Origin: Methylopila jiangsuensis
GTDB taxonomy: Bacteria > Pseudomonadota > Alphaproteobacteria > Rhizobiales > Methylopilaceae
Assembly: GCF_027922305.1 (NCBI RefSeq)
Contig: NZ_BSFK01000016.1
Span: 124,001 to 188,000 of the forward strand
Length of the DNA: 64,000 nt
Direction: 5' to 3'
Shown: piece by piece, positions 51,158-60,431 of the stretch
Numbering within the stretch: the first letter of the stretch is position 1
Layout of the letters: every line of letters begins with the position of its first letter
Notes under the pieces: model-generated
What the model was told of the DNA's origin: nothing
The model's database searches: none
What the model saw: the letters and a program-made list of their open reading frames with translations, nothing else
Position numbers and translations under genes: made by a program

Positions 51158-51942
51158 CCGCCCGAGGCTCCGCCGCCGCCGGACGAGCCGCCGCCTCCGC
51201 CGCCGAAGCCGCCCCCGCCTCCGCCGGACCATCCGCCGCCGAAACCGCCGCCCATGCCGGGGCCGCCGATGATCCACGGCGCGGCGCGCCGGCGGCGTCC
51301 GTTGAGCGGGGCGGAGCGGAGCGAGCGCCAGAACACATAGAGGAAGAACAGCACGAAGGCGGCCATGAACAGGGTTGCGAACAGCGGGGGCTCCTCGCGC
51401 CGCTCCGCCGCACGGGCCTTGAAGTCCTCCGCATGGCCGGAGAACACCGCCATCACGTCGTCCGCGCCCCGGGCGACGCCGCCCGGAATGTCGCCGGCCC
51501 GGAAGCGGGGCAGGATGGCGTTCTCGATGATCAGGCGGGACACCGCGTCGGTAAGGTCGCCCTCGAGCCCGTAGCCGACCTCGATCCGCACCTTGCGCTC
51601 GTTGGGGGCCACCAGCAGCAGCGCGCCGTCGTTGCGGGTCGCGTCGCCGAGCTTCCAGGTCCGGAACAGCCGGTTGCCGTAATCCTCCGCCGAGGTCCCC
51701 TGCAGCGAGGGCACGGTGGCGACGGCGAACTGGTGGCCGGTGGTCCGCTGGAAGGCGGCGAGCTTGTCGGTCAGCGCCCGCTCGGCGTCGGGCGGGAGCG
51801 CGTCCGCCTGATCGACCACATAGCCGGTGAAGGCCGGGAACGTCAGCTCTTGCGCCCAGGCCGCCGCCGGCGCGAGCGCAAGCCACAGGCCGGCGAGGCC
51901 TGCGCGGACGGCGATTGCGAGGGGGCGGCGGACGGCGATCAT
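51151..51942 (-). CDS. TPM-domain secreted/membrane protein, YgcG-like with Gly-rich tail (263 aa)
   Basis: Signal peptide (about 1-30), TPM domain (TGYVVDQADALPPDAERALTDKLAAFQRTTGHQFAVATVPSLQGTSAEDYGNRLFRTWKLGDATRNDGALLLVAPNERKVRIEVGYGLEGDLTDAVSRLIIENAILPRFRAGD), a membrane helix near 200 (LFATLFMAAFVLFFLYVFW), and a C-terminal Gly/Ser-rich tail (about 225-263). This is the typical YgcG/TPM_phosphatase arrangement. Function unknown, possibly in envelope quality control with the downstream partner. Confidence 0.9.
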   Translation of the reverse strand: MIAVRRPLAIAVRAGLAGLWLALAPAAAWAQELTFPAFTGYVVDQADALPPDAERALTDKLAAFQRTTGHQFAVATVPSLQGTSAEDYGNRLFRTWKLGDATRNDGALLLVAPNERKVRIEVGYGLEGDLTDAVSRLIIENAILPRFRAGDIPGGVARGADDVMAVFSGHAEDFKARAAERREEPPLFATLFMAAFVLFFLYVFWRSLRSAPLNGRRRRAAPWIIGGPGMGGGFGGGWSGGGGGGFGGGGGGSSGGGGASGGW

Positions 51943-52057
51943 GTTCGCGCCTTAAGCTAGATGCGCCGTGGGCGGCGGCAAGCGGGGCAGGGCCCCGGAA
52001 AGCCCGTCTGGAGAGCGAAACCCGCCATTCTCCTCCCCGCGAGGCGGGCGCCGGACG

Positions 52058-52942
52058 TCAGCGCGTCCCGGCCTGCGCCTTCGGTTCGATCACCACGGTG
52101 GCGGTGAGCCCCGCCGTGAGGCGGAGGTCGGCGGGCGCGCCGTCGAGCCGCACGCGCACCGGCACCCGCTGGGCGAGCCGGACCCAGGCGAAGCTCGGAT
52201 TGATGTTGGCGATCAGGTCGTCGCCGGCGACGTTGTCGCGGTCGGCGATGGCGCGGGCGACGCTCTCCACATGGCCCGTCAGGTCCTCCGGGTGGCCCAT
52301 GAGACGCACCACGGCCCGGTCGCCCTCCCGGATCAGCCGCAGCTTGGTCTCCTCGAAGTAGCCGGCCACGTAGAAGCTGTCGCTGTCCACCAGCGCGATC
52401 ACCGGCTTGCCGGCCGTGACGTAGTCGCCGGGCCGCAGCAGAAGGTTGGAGACGTAGCCGTTCACCGGCGCGCGCACCTCGGTGCGGGCGAGGTTGAGCT
52501 CCGCCGTCTTGCGCTCCGCCACCGCCTGGCCGAGGGCGGCGTCGGCGGCTGCGACGGCGGCGCGGGCCTGCTCGCGGGTCTCCTCGGACACGGCGCTGGA
52601 GGTCAGCCGGTCGCGCCGGTCGGACTCGCGGCGGCGCTGCTCCAGATCGCTGGCGCGGCCGGCCTCCACCGCGCGGGCGAGCTCCAGCGCCAGCGCGTAG
52701 CGCTCCCGGTCCACCACGAACAGCACGTCGCCGCGCTTGACCTGCTGGTTGTCGCGCACCTTCAGCTCCGAGACCTGTCCCGCCACGTCCGGCGCCAGCC
52801 GCACGATGTCGGCGCGCACGCGCCCGTCCCGCGTCCACGGCTCGTAGACGTAGGAGCGCCACAGCCACACGCCCGCGGCCACGGCGGCGGCGAGCGCGAG
52901 CAGCGTGACGGCGATCCGGAGCCCGCTCTTCAGCGACGGCAT
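52058..52942 (-). CDS. HlyD-family membrane fusion protein of AaeA type (294 aa)
   Basis: N-terminal membrane anchor (ITLLALAAAVAAGVWLWR), biotinyl-lipoyl-like part (VRADIVRLAPDVAGQVSELKVRDNQQVKRGDVLFVVDRERYALAL), alpha-helical hairpin (about 75-135) and beta-barrel (ARTEVRAPVNGYVSNLLLRPGDYVTAGKPVIALVDSDSFYVAGYFEETKL). It links the inner-membrane FUSC pump to the outer membrane, as AaeA does with AaeB for aromatic carboxylic acids. No outer-membrane channel gene is adjacent. Last gene of the marR-FUSC-DUF1656-HlyD operon. Confidence 0.92.
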   Translation of the reverse strand: MPSLKSGLRIAVTLLALAAAVAAGVWLWRSYVYEPWTRDGRVRADIVRLAPDVAGQVSELKVRDNQQVKRGDVLFVVDRERYALALELARAVEAGRASDLEQRRRESDRRDRLTSSAVSEETREQARAAVAAADAALGQAVAERKTAELNLARTEVRAPVNGYVSNLLLRPGDYVTAGKPVIALVDSDSFYVAGYFEETKLRLIREGDRAVVRLMGHPEDLTGHVESVARAIADRDNVAGDDLIANINPSFAWVRLAQRVPVRVRLDGAPADLRLTAGLTATVVIEPKAQAGTR

Positions 52943-52955
52943 GACGGCGCACTCC

Positions 52956-53153
52956 TCATGACAGCACGGCCCACACGCCCGCGAGCGTGATCACATAGAC
53001 CGCCAGATTGAACAGGGCCGGCCGCCAGACCAGCCGGTAGAAGCCGACGCGCTCCAGAACCATCCGCAGCGGCTGCCAGAGCAGGGCGGCGACGGCGAGA
53101 TAGAGCAGCAGCGGCGGCGCGAACACGCCGAACAGATCGAGCTCCTTGATCAT
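52956..53153 (-). CDS. DUF1656 (AaeX-like) small membrane protein (65 aa)
   Basis: Two membrane helices (LFGVFAPPLLLYLAVAALLW and PALFNLAVYVITLAGVWAVL) around a short positively charged loop (RMVLERVGFYRLVW). This pattern, and the position between FUSC pump and fusion protein, match DUF1656/AaeX. The start overlaps the FUSC stop by 4 bp. Its role in the pump is not known. Confidence 0.9.
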   Translation of the reverse strand: MIKELDLFGVFAPPLLLYLAVAALLWQPLRMVLERVGFYRLVWRPALFNLAVYVITLAGVWAVLS

Positions 53154-55180
53154 GCGGCGCCTCCCTCCGGCGCGGGCGCGCCGAACAGCTTCGGGTGCCG
53201 GGCCAGCGCGCCGCGCAGCGCGGCGATCCAGATCGGCAGGTCGTCGGCGTCCTCGCGGGCGCCGAGCCGCGGGTCGAGCGCGGCGTCGAGCGCCGCGTCG
53301 AGCCGGTCGAGCGGGACGGCCGAGGCTTCGCCCCGCGCCAGCCGGCGGAAATGGCGCGTCAGCGCCGCCAGCGCGTCGGACACCGCCTGATCCGCGGGCG
53401 CGGGCAGGGTTCGCGCCACCCGCCGCAGCGCCAGCGCGTTCAGGCCCACCCGCACGCCGGCGAGCGCGCCCTGCTCCAGCGCGAGCTGGTCCGGGTCCGA
53501 CAGGTCGAGCCGGGCCATCAGCCCGTCGATGCGGTCGAACATGCGAGCCTCGAACGCGAGGCGGCCCACGTCGCGGCCCGCCATGGCGCCCGCCAGGTCT
53601 TCATGCAGGCCCCGGACGAGACGCGCGATCGGCCAGGACGCGCCGATGGGACGCAGAGTGCCGAGCAGGGCGGCGGCGACGCCGATGCCCACGAGCTGCG
53701 CCAGCGCGTTGTTGGCGAAGGCCGCGAAGTCGTGGGTCGCCACATTGGTGAGGTTGATCAGGTTCAGCGCGCCCAGCGCCACCGCGAGGCCGAGCAGGGC
53801 GAAGCGCGGAAAGGTCATGGCGTAGCCGGCGCCGATCAGCAGCGGCGCGAACGAGATCGCGAGCGTCTCGAAGCCCTCGATGCGCGGCAGCACCGCAAAG
53901 GCGTAGACCGCGGCGATGGCGGTGGCGGCGACGGTGGCCTTGAAGAAGGCCCCGGCGGCGGCGGCCGGGTCGTCCTGCTGGGCGAACAGGCTGGTCATCA
54001 CCGCCACCATCACCGCCGCGCCGGCGCCGGCGTTCCAGCCCGACGCGCTCCAGAACACCGAGATCACGATCAGGGCGATCGCCGCCACCCCTCCGGAGAC
54101 CAGCGCGAGCCGGGGGTCGCGGTAGCGCGCCAGCGCCACGTCGTCCGCGCTCTCGTCCTTCAGCGCCTGCGCGGGGCCGCGCGCCTCGCCCAGACGCTCC
54201 ACGTCGGCGGCGAAGTCGAGCAGGTCCATGGCGCGGACCAGCAGAACGCGCTCCACCACCAGCCCGCGGTCGCCGCGCATGGCCTCCGTGTCGGGCAGGG
54301 CCGAGGCGAGTCTGGCGCGGGCGGCGGCGAGCGCCTGCGGGTCGCCGCGATGTTCGAGCGCGTCGGCCGCCTGACGCAGCCGCGGCCTCAGCGCCTCCAC
54401 CTTGTCCGGGAACTGCTCGCGCAGGATCTCCATCCGGTCATGGATCGAGACCACCAGCGCCAGAAGGTTCATCAGCCGCCCGTGCAGCAGCCGCAGGCGG
54501 CGGTTGGAGAGCCGCACGCCGGCGTCGTCGAAGGCGGCGTGGACCCGGAGCCCGTCGAGCTTCAGCACGGCGGAGATCATGGCGCGGCGGTCGCGCATGG
54601 CCTGCGTCCGGTCAGGCCGGCCGCGCAGGGTGTCGGCCGCGAAGGCCGCGACGGAGGCGACCGCGGCCCCGGTGGCGCGCTTCAGCGCTTCGGCGGCGGT
54701 CTGCGGAAACAGCGTCTGGCTGAGGACGGTTGCGGCGACGATGCCGACGCAGATCTCCGCGCCCCGGTCGAGCGCGGACAGGAACACCGCCTGCGGCGCG
54801 TCCACATTGGGAAAGGCGATGATCGCCACCGTGTAGCCGGAGAGCAGCGCGCCATAGGCGGCCGGGGCGTCGCGCAGCAGCACCGAGACCGCGACGCAGG
54901 CCCCGATCCACAGCGAGGCGGCGCCCACCATCAGCTCCGGCGTCTGGGCGAACAGGGCGGCGAACAGCACCGCGGCGCTCGCGCCGATCACGGTGCCGAC
55001 GACGCGGAACAGCGACTTGGACAGCACCATGCCGGCGAGCGGCTGGGAGACGATGAACACCGTCATCATCGAGGTGGCGGCCTGGGGCAGGTTGATCACG
55101 AACGCCGCATAGGCCGCCAGCAGCGCGGCCGCCGTGGTGCGCAGCGCGAAGATCAGCTTGGCGGAGGACAGGGCGTTCAC
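53150..55180 (-). CDS. FUSC family efflux protein, AaeB-like (676 aa)
   Basis: Two sets of membrane helices (about 10-165 and 360-520) separated by cytoplasmic helical stretches, the AaeB/FUSC layout. Conserved segments include FALRTTAAALLAAYAAFVINLPQAATSMMTVFIVSQPLAGMVLSKSLFRVVGTVIGASAAVLFAALFAQ at the N-terminus and ATHDFAAFANNALAQLVGIGVAAALLGTLRP later. Likely substrates are aromatic carboxylates or related stress compounds. Start GTG 55180 is inferred: it forms a GTGA overlap with the MarR stop and begins right at the family N-terminus; the open frame extends further without similarity. Confidence 0.9.
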   Translation of the reverse strand: MNALSSAKLIFALRTTAAALLAAYAAFVINLPQAATSMMTVFIVSQPLAGMVLSKSLFRVVGTVIGASAAVLFAALFAQTPELMVGAASLWIGACVAVSVLLRDAPAAYGALLSGYTVAIIAFPNVDAPQAVFLSALDRGAEICVGIVAATVLSQTLFPQTAAEALKRATGAAVASVAAFAADTLRGRPDRTQAMRDRRAMISAVLKLDGLRVHAAFDDAGVRLSNRRLRLLHGRLMNLLALVVSIHDRMEILREQFPDKVEALRPRLRQAADALEHRGDPQALAAARARLASALPDTEAMRGDRGLVVERVLLVRAMDLLDFAADVERLGEARGPAQALKDESADDVALARYRDPRLALVSGGVAAIALIVISVFWSASGWNAGAGAAVMVAVMTSLFAQQDDPAAAAGAFFKATVAATAIAAVYAFAVLPRIEGFETLAISFAPLLIGAGYAMTFPRFALLGLAVALGALNLINLTNVATHDFAAFANNALAQLVGIGVAAALLGTLRPIGASWPIARLVRGLHEDLAGAMAGRDVGRLAFEARMFDRIDGLMARLDLSDPDQLALEQGALAGVRVGLNALALRRVARTLPAPADQAVSDALAALTRHFRRLARGEASAVPLDRLDAALDAALDPRLGAREDADDLPIWIAALRGALARHPKLFGAPAPEGGAA

Positions 55181-55632
55181 GGCCGTCCCCGGCGGTCGGC
55201 GCGCTCGGCCATGCGCGCGAACACCGACAGGCAGGCCTCCAGCTCCGCCGGCGACACGCCCTCGGTCAGTTCGGCGCAGACGGCGCGCACCGTGGTCTGC
55301 AGCCGGTCGGTCAGCGCCGCGCCTTCGGGCGTCAGGCGCAGCGCCTTGGCGCGGCGATCGGTCGGGTCCTCGCTGCGGGCGACGAGACCCGCCGCCTCCA
55401 GCCGGTCCAGCAGCCGCACCAGCGACGGCCCCTCGATGCCGAGCGAGCGGGCGAGGTCGTTCTGCCGGGCGCCGTCGCCGAGCCGGGCGAGATGCACCAG
55501 CGGCCGCCACATGGCCTCGGTCAGGTCCTCCGAGGCCAGCGCCTCGTCGAGCGCCCGCCGCCAGCGCCGGGCGGCGTGGCCGAGCTGGTAGCCGAACTCG
55601 GCGGCGAGCGGTGGGAGCGGGGCGATGGACAT
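55177..55632 (-). CDS. MarR family repressor of the efflux operon (151 aa)
   Basis: Winged-helix MarR protein: LGDGARQNDLARSLGIEGPSLVRLLDRLEAAGLVARSEDPTDRRAKALRLTPEGAALTDRLQ includes the recognition helix and the DxRxxxLxLT wing. It is the first gene of the marR-FUSC-DUF1656-HlyD operon and overlaps FUSC by 4 bp. An operator-like palindrome lies 2 bp upstream of its start. The MarR protein thus probably represses its own operon until a phenolic or aromatic ligand binds. Confidence 0.94.
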   Translation of the reverse strand: MSIAPLPPLAAEFGYQLGHAARRWRRALDEALASEDLTEAMWRPLVHLARLGDGARQNDLARSLGIEGPSLVRLLDRLEAAGLVARSEDPTDRRAKALRLTPEGAALTDRLQTTVRAVCAELTEGVSPAELEACLSVFARMAERADRRGRP

Positions 55633-55633
55633 G

Positions 55634-55661
55634 GCTATTAAATAGGGCGCTATCTAATAGC
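55634..55661. promoter_or_regulatory. MarR operator palindrome
   Basis: GCTATTAAATAG (55634-55645) and CTATCTAATAGC (55650-55661) are inverted with 11 of 12 matching positions and a 4-bp spacer. The site ends 2 bp before the marR ATG, so bound protein would block the start region. This is the AT-rich palindrome expected for MarR-family autorepression. Confidence 0.8.
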
Positions 55662-55729
55662 TGTCGAGCGATCTCCGGCGCGGCAGTCCCGCGCCCATGG
55701 CGGGGCTGCTGAGCCGGGAGGGGCGGGCG

Positions 55730-58147
55730 TCAGCCGCGCAGGGCGGCGCCCGTCGCCTTGGTCACCTGCGCCACGATGCGGGCCGCGACCTCCTCGATCT
55801 CGGCGTCGGTGAGGGTCTTCTCCCGGGGCTGCAGCGTCACGGCCAGCGCCAGCGACACCTTGCCCTCGGGCACGCCCGGCCCCTCGTAGCGGTCGAACAG
55901 GTCGACGCGTGCGACGAGCTTGCGGTCGGCCGCCAGCGCGGCGCGGATCAGCTCGCCCGCCGGCGTGTCGCGGTCGGTCACGAAGGCGAAGTCGCGGCTG
56001 AGCGGCTGGAAGGCCGAGCCCTCGAACGGCGGCTTGGCGCGGGTCGGCTTGGCCTTGGGCTGGGGCAGGGCGTCGAGGATCAGCTCGAAGCCCACCAGCG
56101 GCCCGGAGACGCCGAGCGCCTGCAGCGTGCGCGGGTGCAGCTCGCCGAAGGCGCCAAGCACGACCTTGGGGCCGAGCTGCAGCGCGGCCGAACGGCCGGG
56201 GTGGAACCAGCCCGGCGCCGCCCCTTGCGCGATCTGCACCGCCGAGGGCTGCAGGCCGAGGCCCGCCAGGGCCGCGAGCGCATCGCCCTTGACGTCGAAA
56301 GCGTCCACCGTCGCGGCGGCCTCGCCCCAGTGGCGCCCCGCGCCCCGCGCCTTGGCGGTTCCGCGGCGCAGGCCCGCGGCCGCGATCTTCTGGTCCTCGG
56401 GGCGGTCGCCCCAGAACACCTGCCCCGCCTCGAACAGCGCGGTGTCGGCCAAGCCCCGGTCCGCGTTGCGCTGGGCGGCCGCGATCAGGCCCGGCAGCAG
56501 GCTCGGCCGCATGTCGGACAGGTCGGCGGCGATGGGATTGGCGAGCGCAAGCTCCGGCTTTCCGCCGCCGAAGGCTTCGGCCTGGGTCTTCGACACGAAG
56601 GACCACGTCACCGCCTCCACCATGCCGCGGGCGGCCAGCGTGCGGCGGGCGACGCGGGCGCGGCGCTGGACGGGCGACAGCTTCGGCCCGGAGCCGAAGG
56701 CGGCCGGCAGCGGCGTCGCCACCAGCCGGTCGAGGCCGACGATGCGCACCACCTCCTCGACCAGATCGGCCTTGCCGGAGACGTCGGGGCGCCAGCTCGG
56801 CACGGCGGCTTTCAGGGTCTCGCCCTGGCCGGTGACCCAGAAGCCCAGCAGCGCCAGCGGCGCCTTCACCTCGGCCGGGGTGAGCGCGAGGCCGGTGAGC
56901 CGCTTCACCTCGGAGACGGGGAAGTCGATGATCAGGTCGCGCTCGGGGACCTCGCCCGCGGTCGCGATGCCGGAGGCTTCGCCGCCGCAGATGTCGAGCA
57001 CGAGCTGGGTGGCGAGCTCCAGCCCCGGCAGGGCGAAGGCGGGATCGACGCCGCGCTCGAAGCGGTGGCGGGCGTCGGAGTTCAGGTTCAGCGCGCGCCC
57101 CGTGCGGGCCACGGAGAGCGGGTCCCACAGCGCGCTCTCGATCAGCACGTCGGTGGTGGTCGCGTCGCAGCCGGTGGCGAGGCCGCCCATGACGCCGGCG
57201 ATGGCCTGCGGGCCGGCGTCGTCGGCGATCACGCACATGGTCGCGTCGAGCGCGTAGGTCTTGCCGTCGAGCGCCACCAGCGTCTCGCCGGCGCGGGCGC
57301 GGCGCACCACGAGGTCGCCGGTCACCTTGGCGGCGTCGAACACGTGCAGCGGCCGCCCGCGGTCGAAGCTCAGATAGTTGGTGACGTCCACCAGCGCGTT
57401 GATGGGCTTGGAGCCGACGCTGGTCAGGCGCCGCCGCATCCACTCCGGCGAGGCGCCGTTCGTGACGCCGCGCACGAGGCGAAGCGCGAAGAACGAGGCC
57501 AAGGGCTCCGTGTCGCCGAAGTCGAACGTCACCTTGACCGGGCAGGGGAAGGCGCCGGCGACCGCGCGGATCGACGGATCGCGCAGCTCGCCGATCTCGG
57601 CGGCGGCGAGGTCGCGCGCCACGCCGTGGACGCCGAGGCAGTCCGGCCGGTTCGGCGTCACCGCGATCTCGATCACCGGATCGTCGAGCCCGACCAGCGG
57701 GGCGAAGGGGCGGCCGACCGGCGAATCCGCAGGGAGCTCAAGGATGCCCTCGCTCTCGTCCGACAGGCCGAGCTCCTTCGCCGAGCACAGCATGCCGCCC
57801 GACGCCACGCCGCGGATCTCGGAGGCGCCGAGCTTCACGCCCGACGACGGCACCACCGTGCCGGGGGCCGCGAACACCACCTTGAGGCCGGCGCGCGCGT
57901 TCGGGGCGCCGCACACCACCTGCAACGGCGCGCCTTTTCCGACGTCCACCGAACAGACCTGAAGCTTGTCGGCGTTGGGGTGGCGCTTGGCGTCCAGGAT
58001 GTGGCCGACGACGAAGGCGGAGAGCTCGCCCGCCTTGTCCTCCACGTCCTCCACCTCCAGCCCGACGCGGGTCAGCGTGTCGGTCACGAGGGCGAGGTCG
58101 GCGTCGCCGCCGAGGTGCTCTTTCAGCCAGGAGAGGGAGAATTTCAT
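55730..58147 (-). CDS. pheT: Phenylalanyl-tRNA synthetase beta subunit (805 aa)
   Basis: Full-length beta subunit: N-terminal tRNA-binding OB fold (SAFVVGHILDAKRHPNADKLQVCSVDVGKGAPLQVVCGAPNARAGLKV, about 40-105), B3/B4 editing region (about 210-390: NALVDVTNYLSFDRGRPLHVFDA), B5 domain (LIIDFPVSEVKRLTGLALTPAEVKAPLALLGFWV), catalytic-like core and C-terminal FDX-ACB anticodon-binding domain (KPPFEGSAFQPLSRDFAFVTDRDTPAGELIRAAL). Works with PheS in an alpha2-beta2 enzyme. It follows pheS on the minus strand. Confidence 0.97.
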   Translation of the reverse strand: MKFSLSWLKEHLGGDADLALVTDTLTRVGLEVEDVEDKAGELSAFVVGHILDAKRHPNADKLQVCSVDVGKGAPLQVVCGAPNARAGLKVVFAAPGTVVPSSGVKLGASEIRGVASGGMLCSAKELGLSDESEGILELPADSPVGRPFAPLVGLDDPVIEIAVTPNRPDCLGVHGVARDLAAAEIGELRDPSIRAVAGAFPCPVKVTFDFGDTEPLASFFALRLVRGVTNGASPEWMRRRLTSVGSKPINALVDVTNYLSFDRGRPLHVFDAAKVTGDLVVRRARAGETLVALDGKTYALDATMCVIADDAGPQAIAGVMGGLATGCDATTTDVLIESALWDPLSVARTGRALNLNSDARHRFERGVDPAFALPGLELATQLVLDICGGEASGIATAGEVPERDLIIDFPVSEVKRLTGLALTPAEVKAPLALLGFWVTGQGETLKAAVPSWRPDVSGKADLVEEVVRIVGLDRLVATPLPAAFGSGPKLSPVQRRARVARRTLAARGMVEAVTWSFVSKTQAEAFGGGKPELALANPIAADLSDMRPSLLPGLIAAAQRNADRGLADTALFEAGQVFWGDRPEDQKIAAAGLRRGTAKARGAGRHWGEAAATVDAFDVKGDALAALAGLGLQPSAVQIAQGAAPGWFHPGRSAALQLGPKVVLGAFGELHPRTLQALGVSGPLVGFELILDALPQPKAKPTRAKPPFEGSAFQPLSRDFAFVTDRDTPAGELIRAALAADRKLVARVDLFDRYEGPGVPEGKVSLALAVTLQPREKTLTDAEIEEVAARIVAQVTKATGAALRG

Positions 58148-58253
58148 CAGCTTTGGCCCTCAGGGCGTCGGCGCGGCCGCGCAGGGGGCGGCGAGCCGGG
58201 GATCATCAGGACGGTCGGCCTGGGTTCAGAGCCGGCTCGGTCGTTCAACGCTC

Positions 58254-58286
58254 GACGTCATGCCCGCCTTTGGCGGGCATGACGTC
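58254..58286. repeat. Perfect palindrome, REP-like, between pheT and pheS
   Basis: GACGTCATGCCCGCC (58254-58268), loop TTT, and the exact complement (58272-58286): a 15-bp perfect hairpin in the pheS-pheT gap. Related palindromes lie at 49796, 61826 and 63810. It could modulate the stoichiometry of pheS and pheT by protecting or ending transcripts. Confidence 0.75.
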
Positions 58287-58321
58287 AGTTTCAGGCGCGC
58301 TCCGGCCTCTCCATCGGCGTT

Positions 58322-59413
58322 TCAGGACGACAGGCCGGCGGCGAGCGTCGGGAAATCGAGCGGGCGGAAGCCGTAATGCGCGAGCCAGCGGGCGTCGGCG
58401 GCGAACAGGTCGCGCAGGTCCGGCATGCCGTATTTCAGCATGGCGATGCGGTCGATGCCCATGCCCCAGGCGAAGCCCTGATGCCTGTCCGGATCGAGCC
58501 CGCAGTTGCGCAGCACGTTCGGATGCACCATGCCGCAGCCGAGAATCTCCAGCCAGTCGTCGCCCTCGCCGATGCGCACCTCGTTGGGCAGCTTGCGGCA
58601 GCGCACGTCCACCTCCATCGACGGTTCGGTGAAGGGGAAGAAGGACGGGCGGAAGCGCAGCTCCACCGAGGGCACCTCGAAGAAGGTCTTCAGGAACTCC
58701 TCCAGCACCCATTTCAGGTGGCCCATATGGGCGGTCTCGTCGATGACGAGGCCCTCCACCTGGTGGAACATGGGGGTGTGGGTCTGGTCCATGTCGAAGC
58801 GGTAGGTGCGCCCCGGACAGATGACGCGGATCGGCGGCGTGCCCGCGCGCATGGTGCGCACCTGCACCGGGCTGGTGTGGGTGCGCAGCAGCAGGCGCTC
58901 GCCGTTCGCCTTCTCGGGCAGGAAGAAGGTGTCGTGCATCTCCCGCGCGGGGTGGCCCACGGGGAAGTTCAGCGCGGTGAAGTTCAGCTCGTCGGTCTCG
59001 ATGTCCGGCCCTTCGGCGATCGAGAAGCCCATGGCGGAGAAGATCGCCGCGATCTCCTCCATCACCTGGCTGACCGGGTGGATGCGGCCGGTCTCGAGCC
59101 CGCTCTCGCGCACGGGCAGCGAGACGTCGAGCCGCTCCGAGGCCAGCCGGGCCTCGAGCGCCGCGTCGGCGAGCGCGGCCTTGCGGTCGGCGAGGGCGCC
59201 GGCCACCCGGTCGCGCAGCGCGTTCAGCGCCGGGCCGAAGGTCTTGCGCTCGTCCGGGGACATGGTCCCGAGCGTCTTCAGCTTTTCGGAGACGGAGCCC
59301 TTCTTGCCGAGGGCGGCCACGCGCACGGCTTCAAGCGCGGCCTCGTCGGCGGCGCCGGCGACGGCGGCCAGAACGTCGGCTTCGAGGGCGGAAAGGCTTG
59401 CAAGGTCGGTCAT
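58322..59413 (-). CDS. pheS: Phenylalanyl-tRNA synthetase alpha subunit (363 aa)
   Basis: N-terminal coiled-coil (about 1-95), then the class II core: motif 2-like region [74 protein letters not shown] and motif 3 [18 protein letters not shown]. Catalytic subunit charging tRNA-Phe with phenylalanine. ATG 59413 begins the coiled coil; the open frame extends beyond without similarity. Separated by 175 bp from pheT. Confidence 0.97.
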   Translation of the reverse strand: MTDLASLSALEADVLAAVAGAADEAALEAVRVAALGKKGSVSEKLKTLGTMSPDERKTFGPALNALRDRVAGALADRKAALADAALEARLASERLDVSLPVRESGLETGRIHPVSQVMEEIAAIFSAMGFSIAEGPDIETDELNFTALNFPVGHPAREMHDTFFLPEKANGERLLLRTHTSPVQVRTMRAGTPPIRVICPGRTYRFDMDQTHTPMFHQVEGLVIDETAHMGHLKWVLEEFLKTFFEVPSVELRFRPSFFPFTEPSMEVDVRCRKLPNEVRIGEGDDWLEILGCGMVHPNVLRNCGLDPDRHQGFAWGMGIDRIAMLKYGMPDLRDLFAADARWLAHYGFRPLDFPTLAAGLSS

Positions 59414-59637
59414 CGGCGGCGCGGTCTTCTGCGAAGGCCGCCGGAACGACAGGGAAGCGCGGGGAATATCCCGCGCCGGGCGCCACCGCGGCCGCTGCGC
59501 CGCGATCCATGTCCCCCGCGTCTTCGACGAGCTCCGGCGGCGGAGGGGGAGAGGGGCCCCGGCGCTCGGGCCGGGGCGACGTCGCGTGGCTGATCGTGGT
59601 CCGGGCCGGCGCCTCGAAGGGCGCGGCCCGGAAGGCC

Positions 59638-59997
59638 TCACGCCGTGAGCGCGGCCTTGGCCTTGGCGGCCAGGGCGCCGAAGGCGGCCGGCTCGGCGAT
59701 GGCGAGCTCGGACAGCACCTTGCGGTCCACCTCGATGCCGGCCTTGGCGAGGCCGTCGATGAAGCGGGAGTAGGTCAGCTCGTGCTCGCGGACCGCGGCG
59801 TTGATGCGCTGGATCCAGAGCGCGCGGAAGGTGCGCTTCTTGTTCTTGCGGTCGCGGTAGGCGTACTGCATCGACCGATCGACGGCGGCCTTGGCGGCGC
59901 GGATCGTGTTCTTGCGGCGGCCGTAGAAGCCCTTCGCGGCGGCGAGCGTCTTCTTGTGCTTGGCGTGGGACGTGACGCCCCGTTTAACGCGAGCCAT
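59638..59997 (-). CDS. rplT: 50S ribosomal protein L20 (119 aa)
   Basis: Basic protein with [88 protein letters not shown]20 binds 23S rRNA early in assembly and in many bacteria also represses the rpmI-rplT transcript. Between rpmI (61 bp upstream) and pheS, same strand. Confidence 0.98.
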   Translation of the reverse strand: MARVKRGVTSHAKHKKTLAAAKGFYGRRKNTIRAAKAAVDRSMQYAYRDRKNKKRTFRALWIQRINAAVREHELTYSRFIDGLAKAGIEVDRKVLSELAIAEPAAFGALAAKAKAALTA

Positions 59998-60059
59998 GGG
60001 TCAAATCTCTCGTGATCTCAGGTGTTCGGGAAAAGCGCTTGGGAAAAGCAGAGCGGGCG

Positions 60060-60257
60060 TCAGCCGTAGGGCAGGAACGTCCGGACGATCCGCGCGTCCT
60101 GCGGCGTCAGGATGGTCGTGCCGCGCTGGTTGCGGATCTGCTTGTTGGTGCGCTTGATCATCCCGTGGCGCTTGCCGGCCTGGGCGGAGATGACCTTGCC
60201 GGTCGCGGTGAAGCGGAAGCGCTTCTTCGCCGCCGACTTGGACTTGATCTTGGGCAT
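60060..60257 (-). CDS. rpmI: 50S ribosomal protein L35 (65 aa)
   Basis: Small basic protein: [37 protein letters not shown] is L35. First gene of the rpmI-rplT-pheS-pheT unit; infC is not in the window, unlike in the enterobacterial order. The gap of 62 bp to rplT is short. Confidence 0.97.
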   Translation of the reverse strand: MPKIKSKSAAKKRFRFTATGKVISAQAGKRHGMIKRTNKQIRNQRGTTILTPQDARIVRTFLPYG

Positions 60258-60431
60258 TTCGCTCTCCGAAAAGAAGGAGAAGCCCCCGGCGTGCGGTCGC
60301 CGATCCCCGAGACGGAGAGGCGGCCAGGCCCGAGGCTTCGAGCAGGATTGGGCGCGCCACGGCAGCCCATAACCGGCCGGGCGCGCGCGGAAGCCGGGCT
60401 TATACGCGCCGCGGCCCCGGTTTGCAACGGG

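Noticed and set aside
53195-55591. Plus-strand 798-codon frame opposite FUSC and MarR
   Set aside because: Low-complexity antisense frame; FUSC and MarR are supported by motifs and overlaps.
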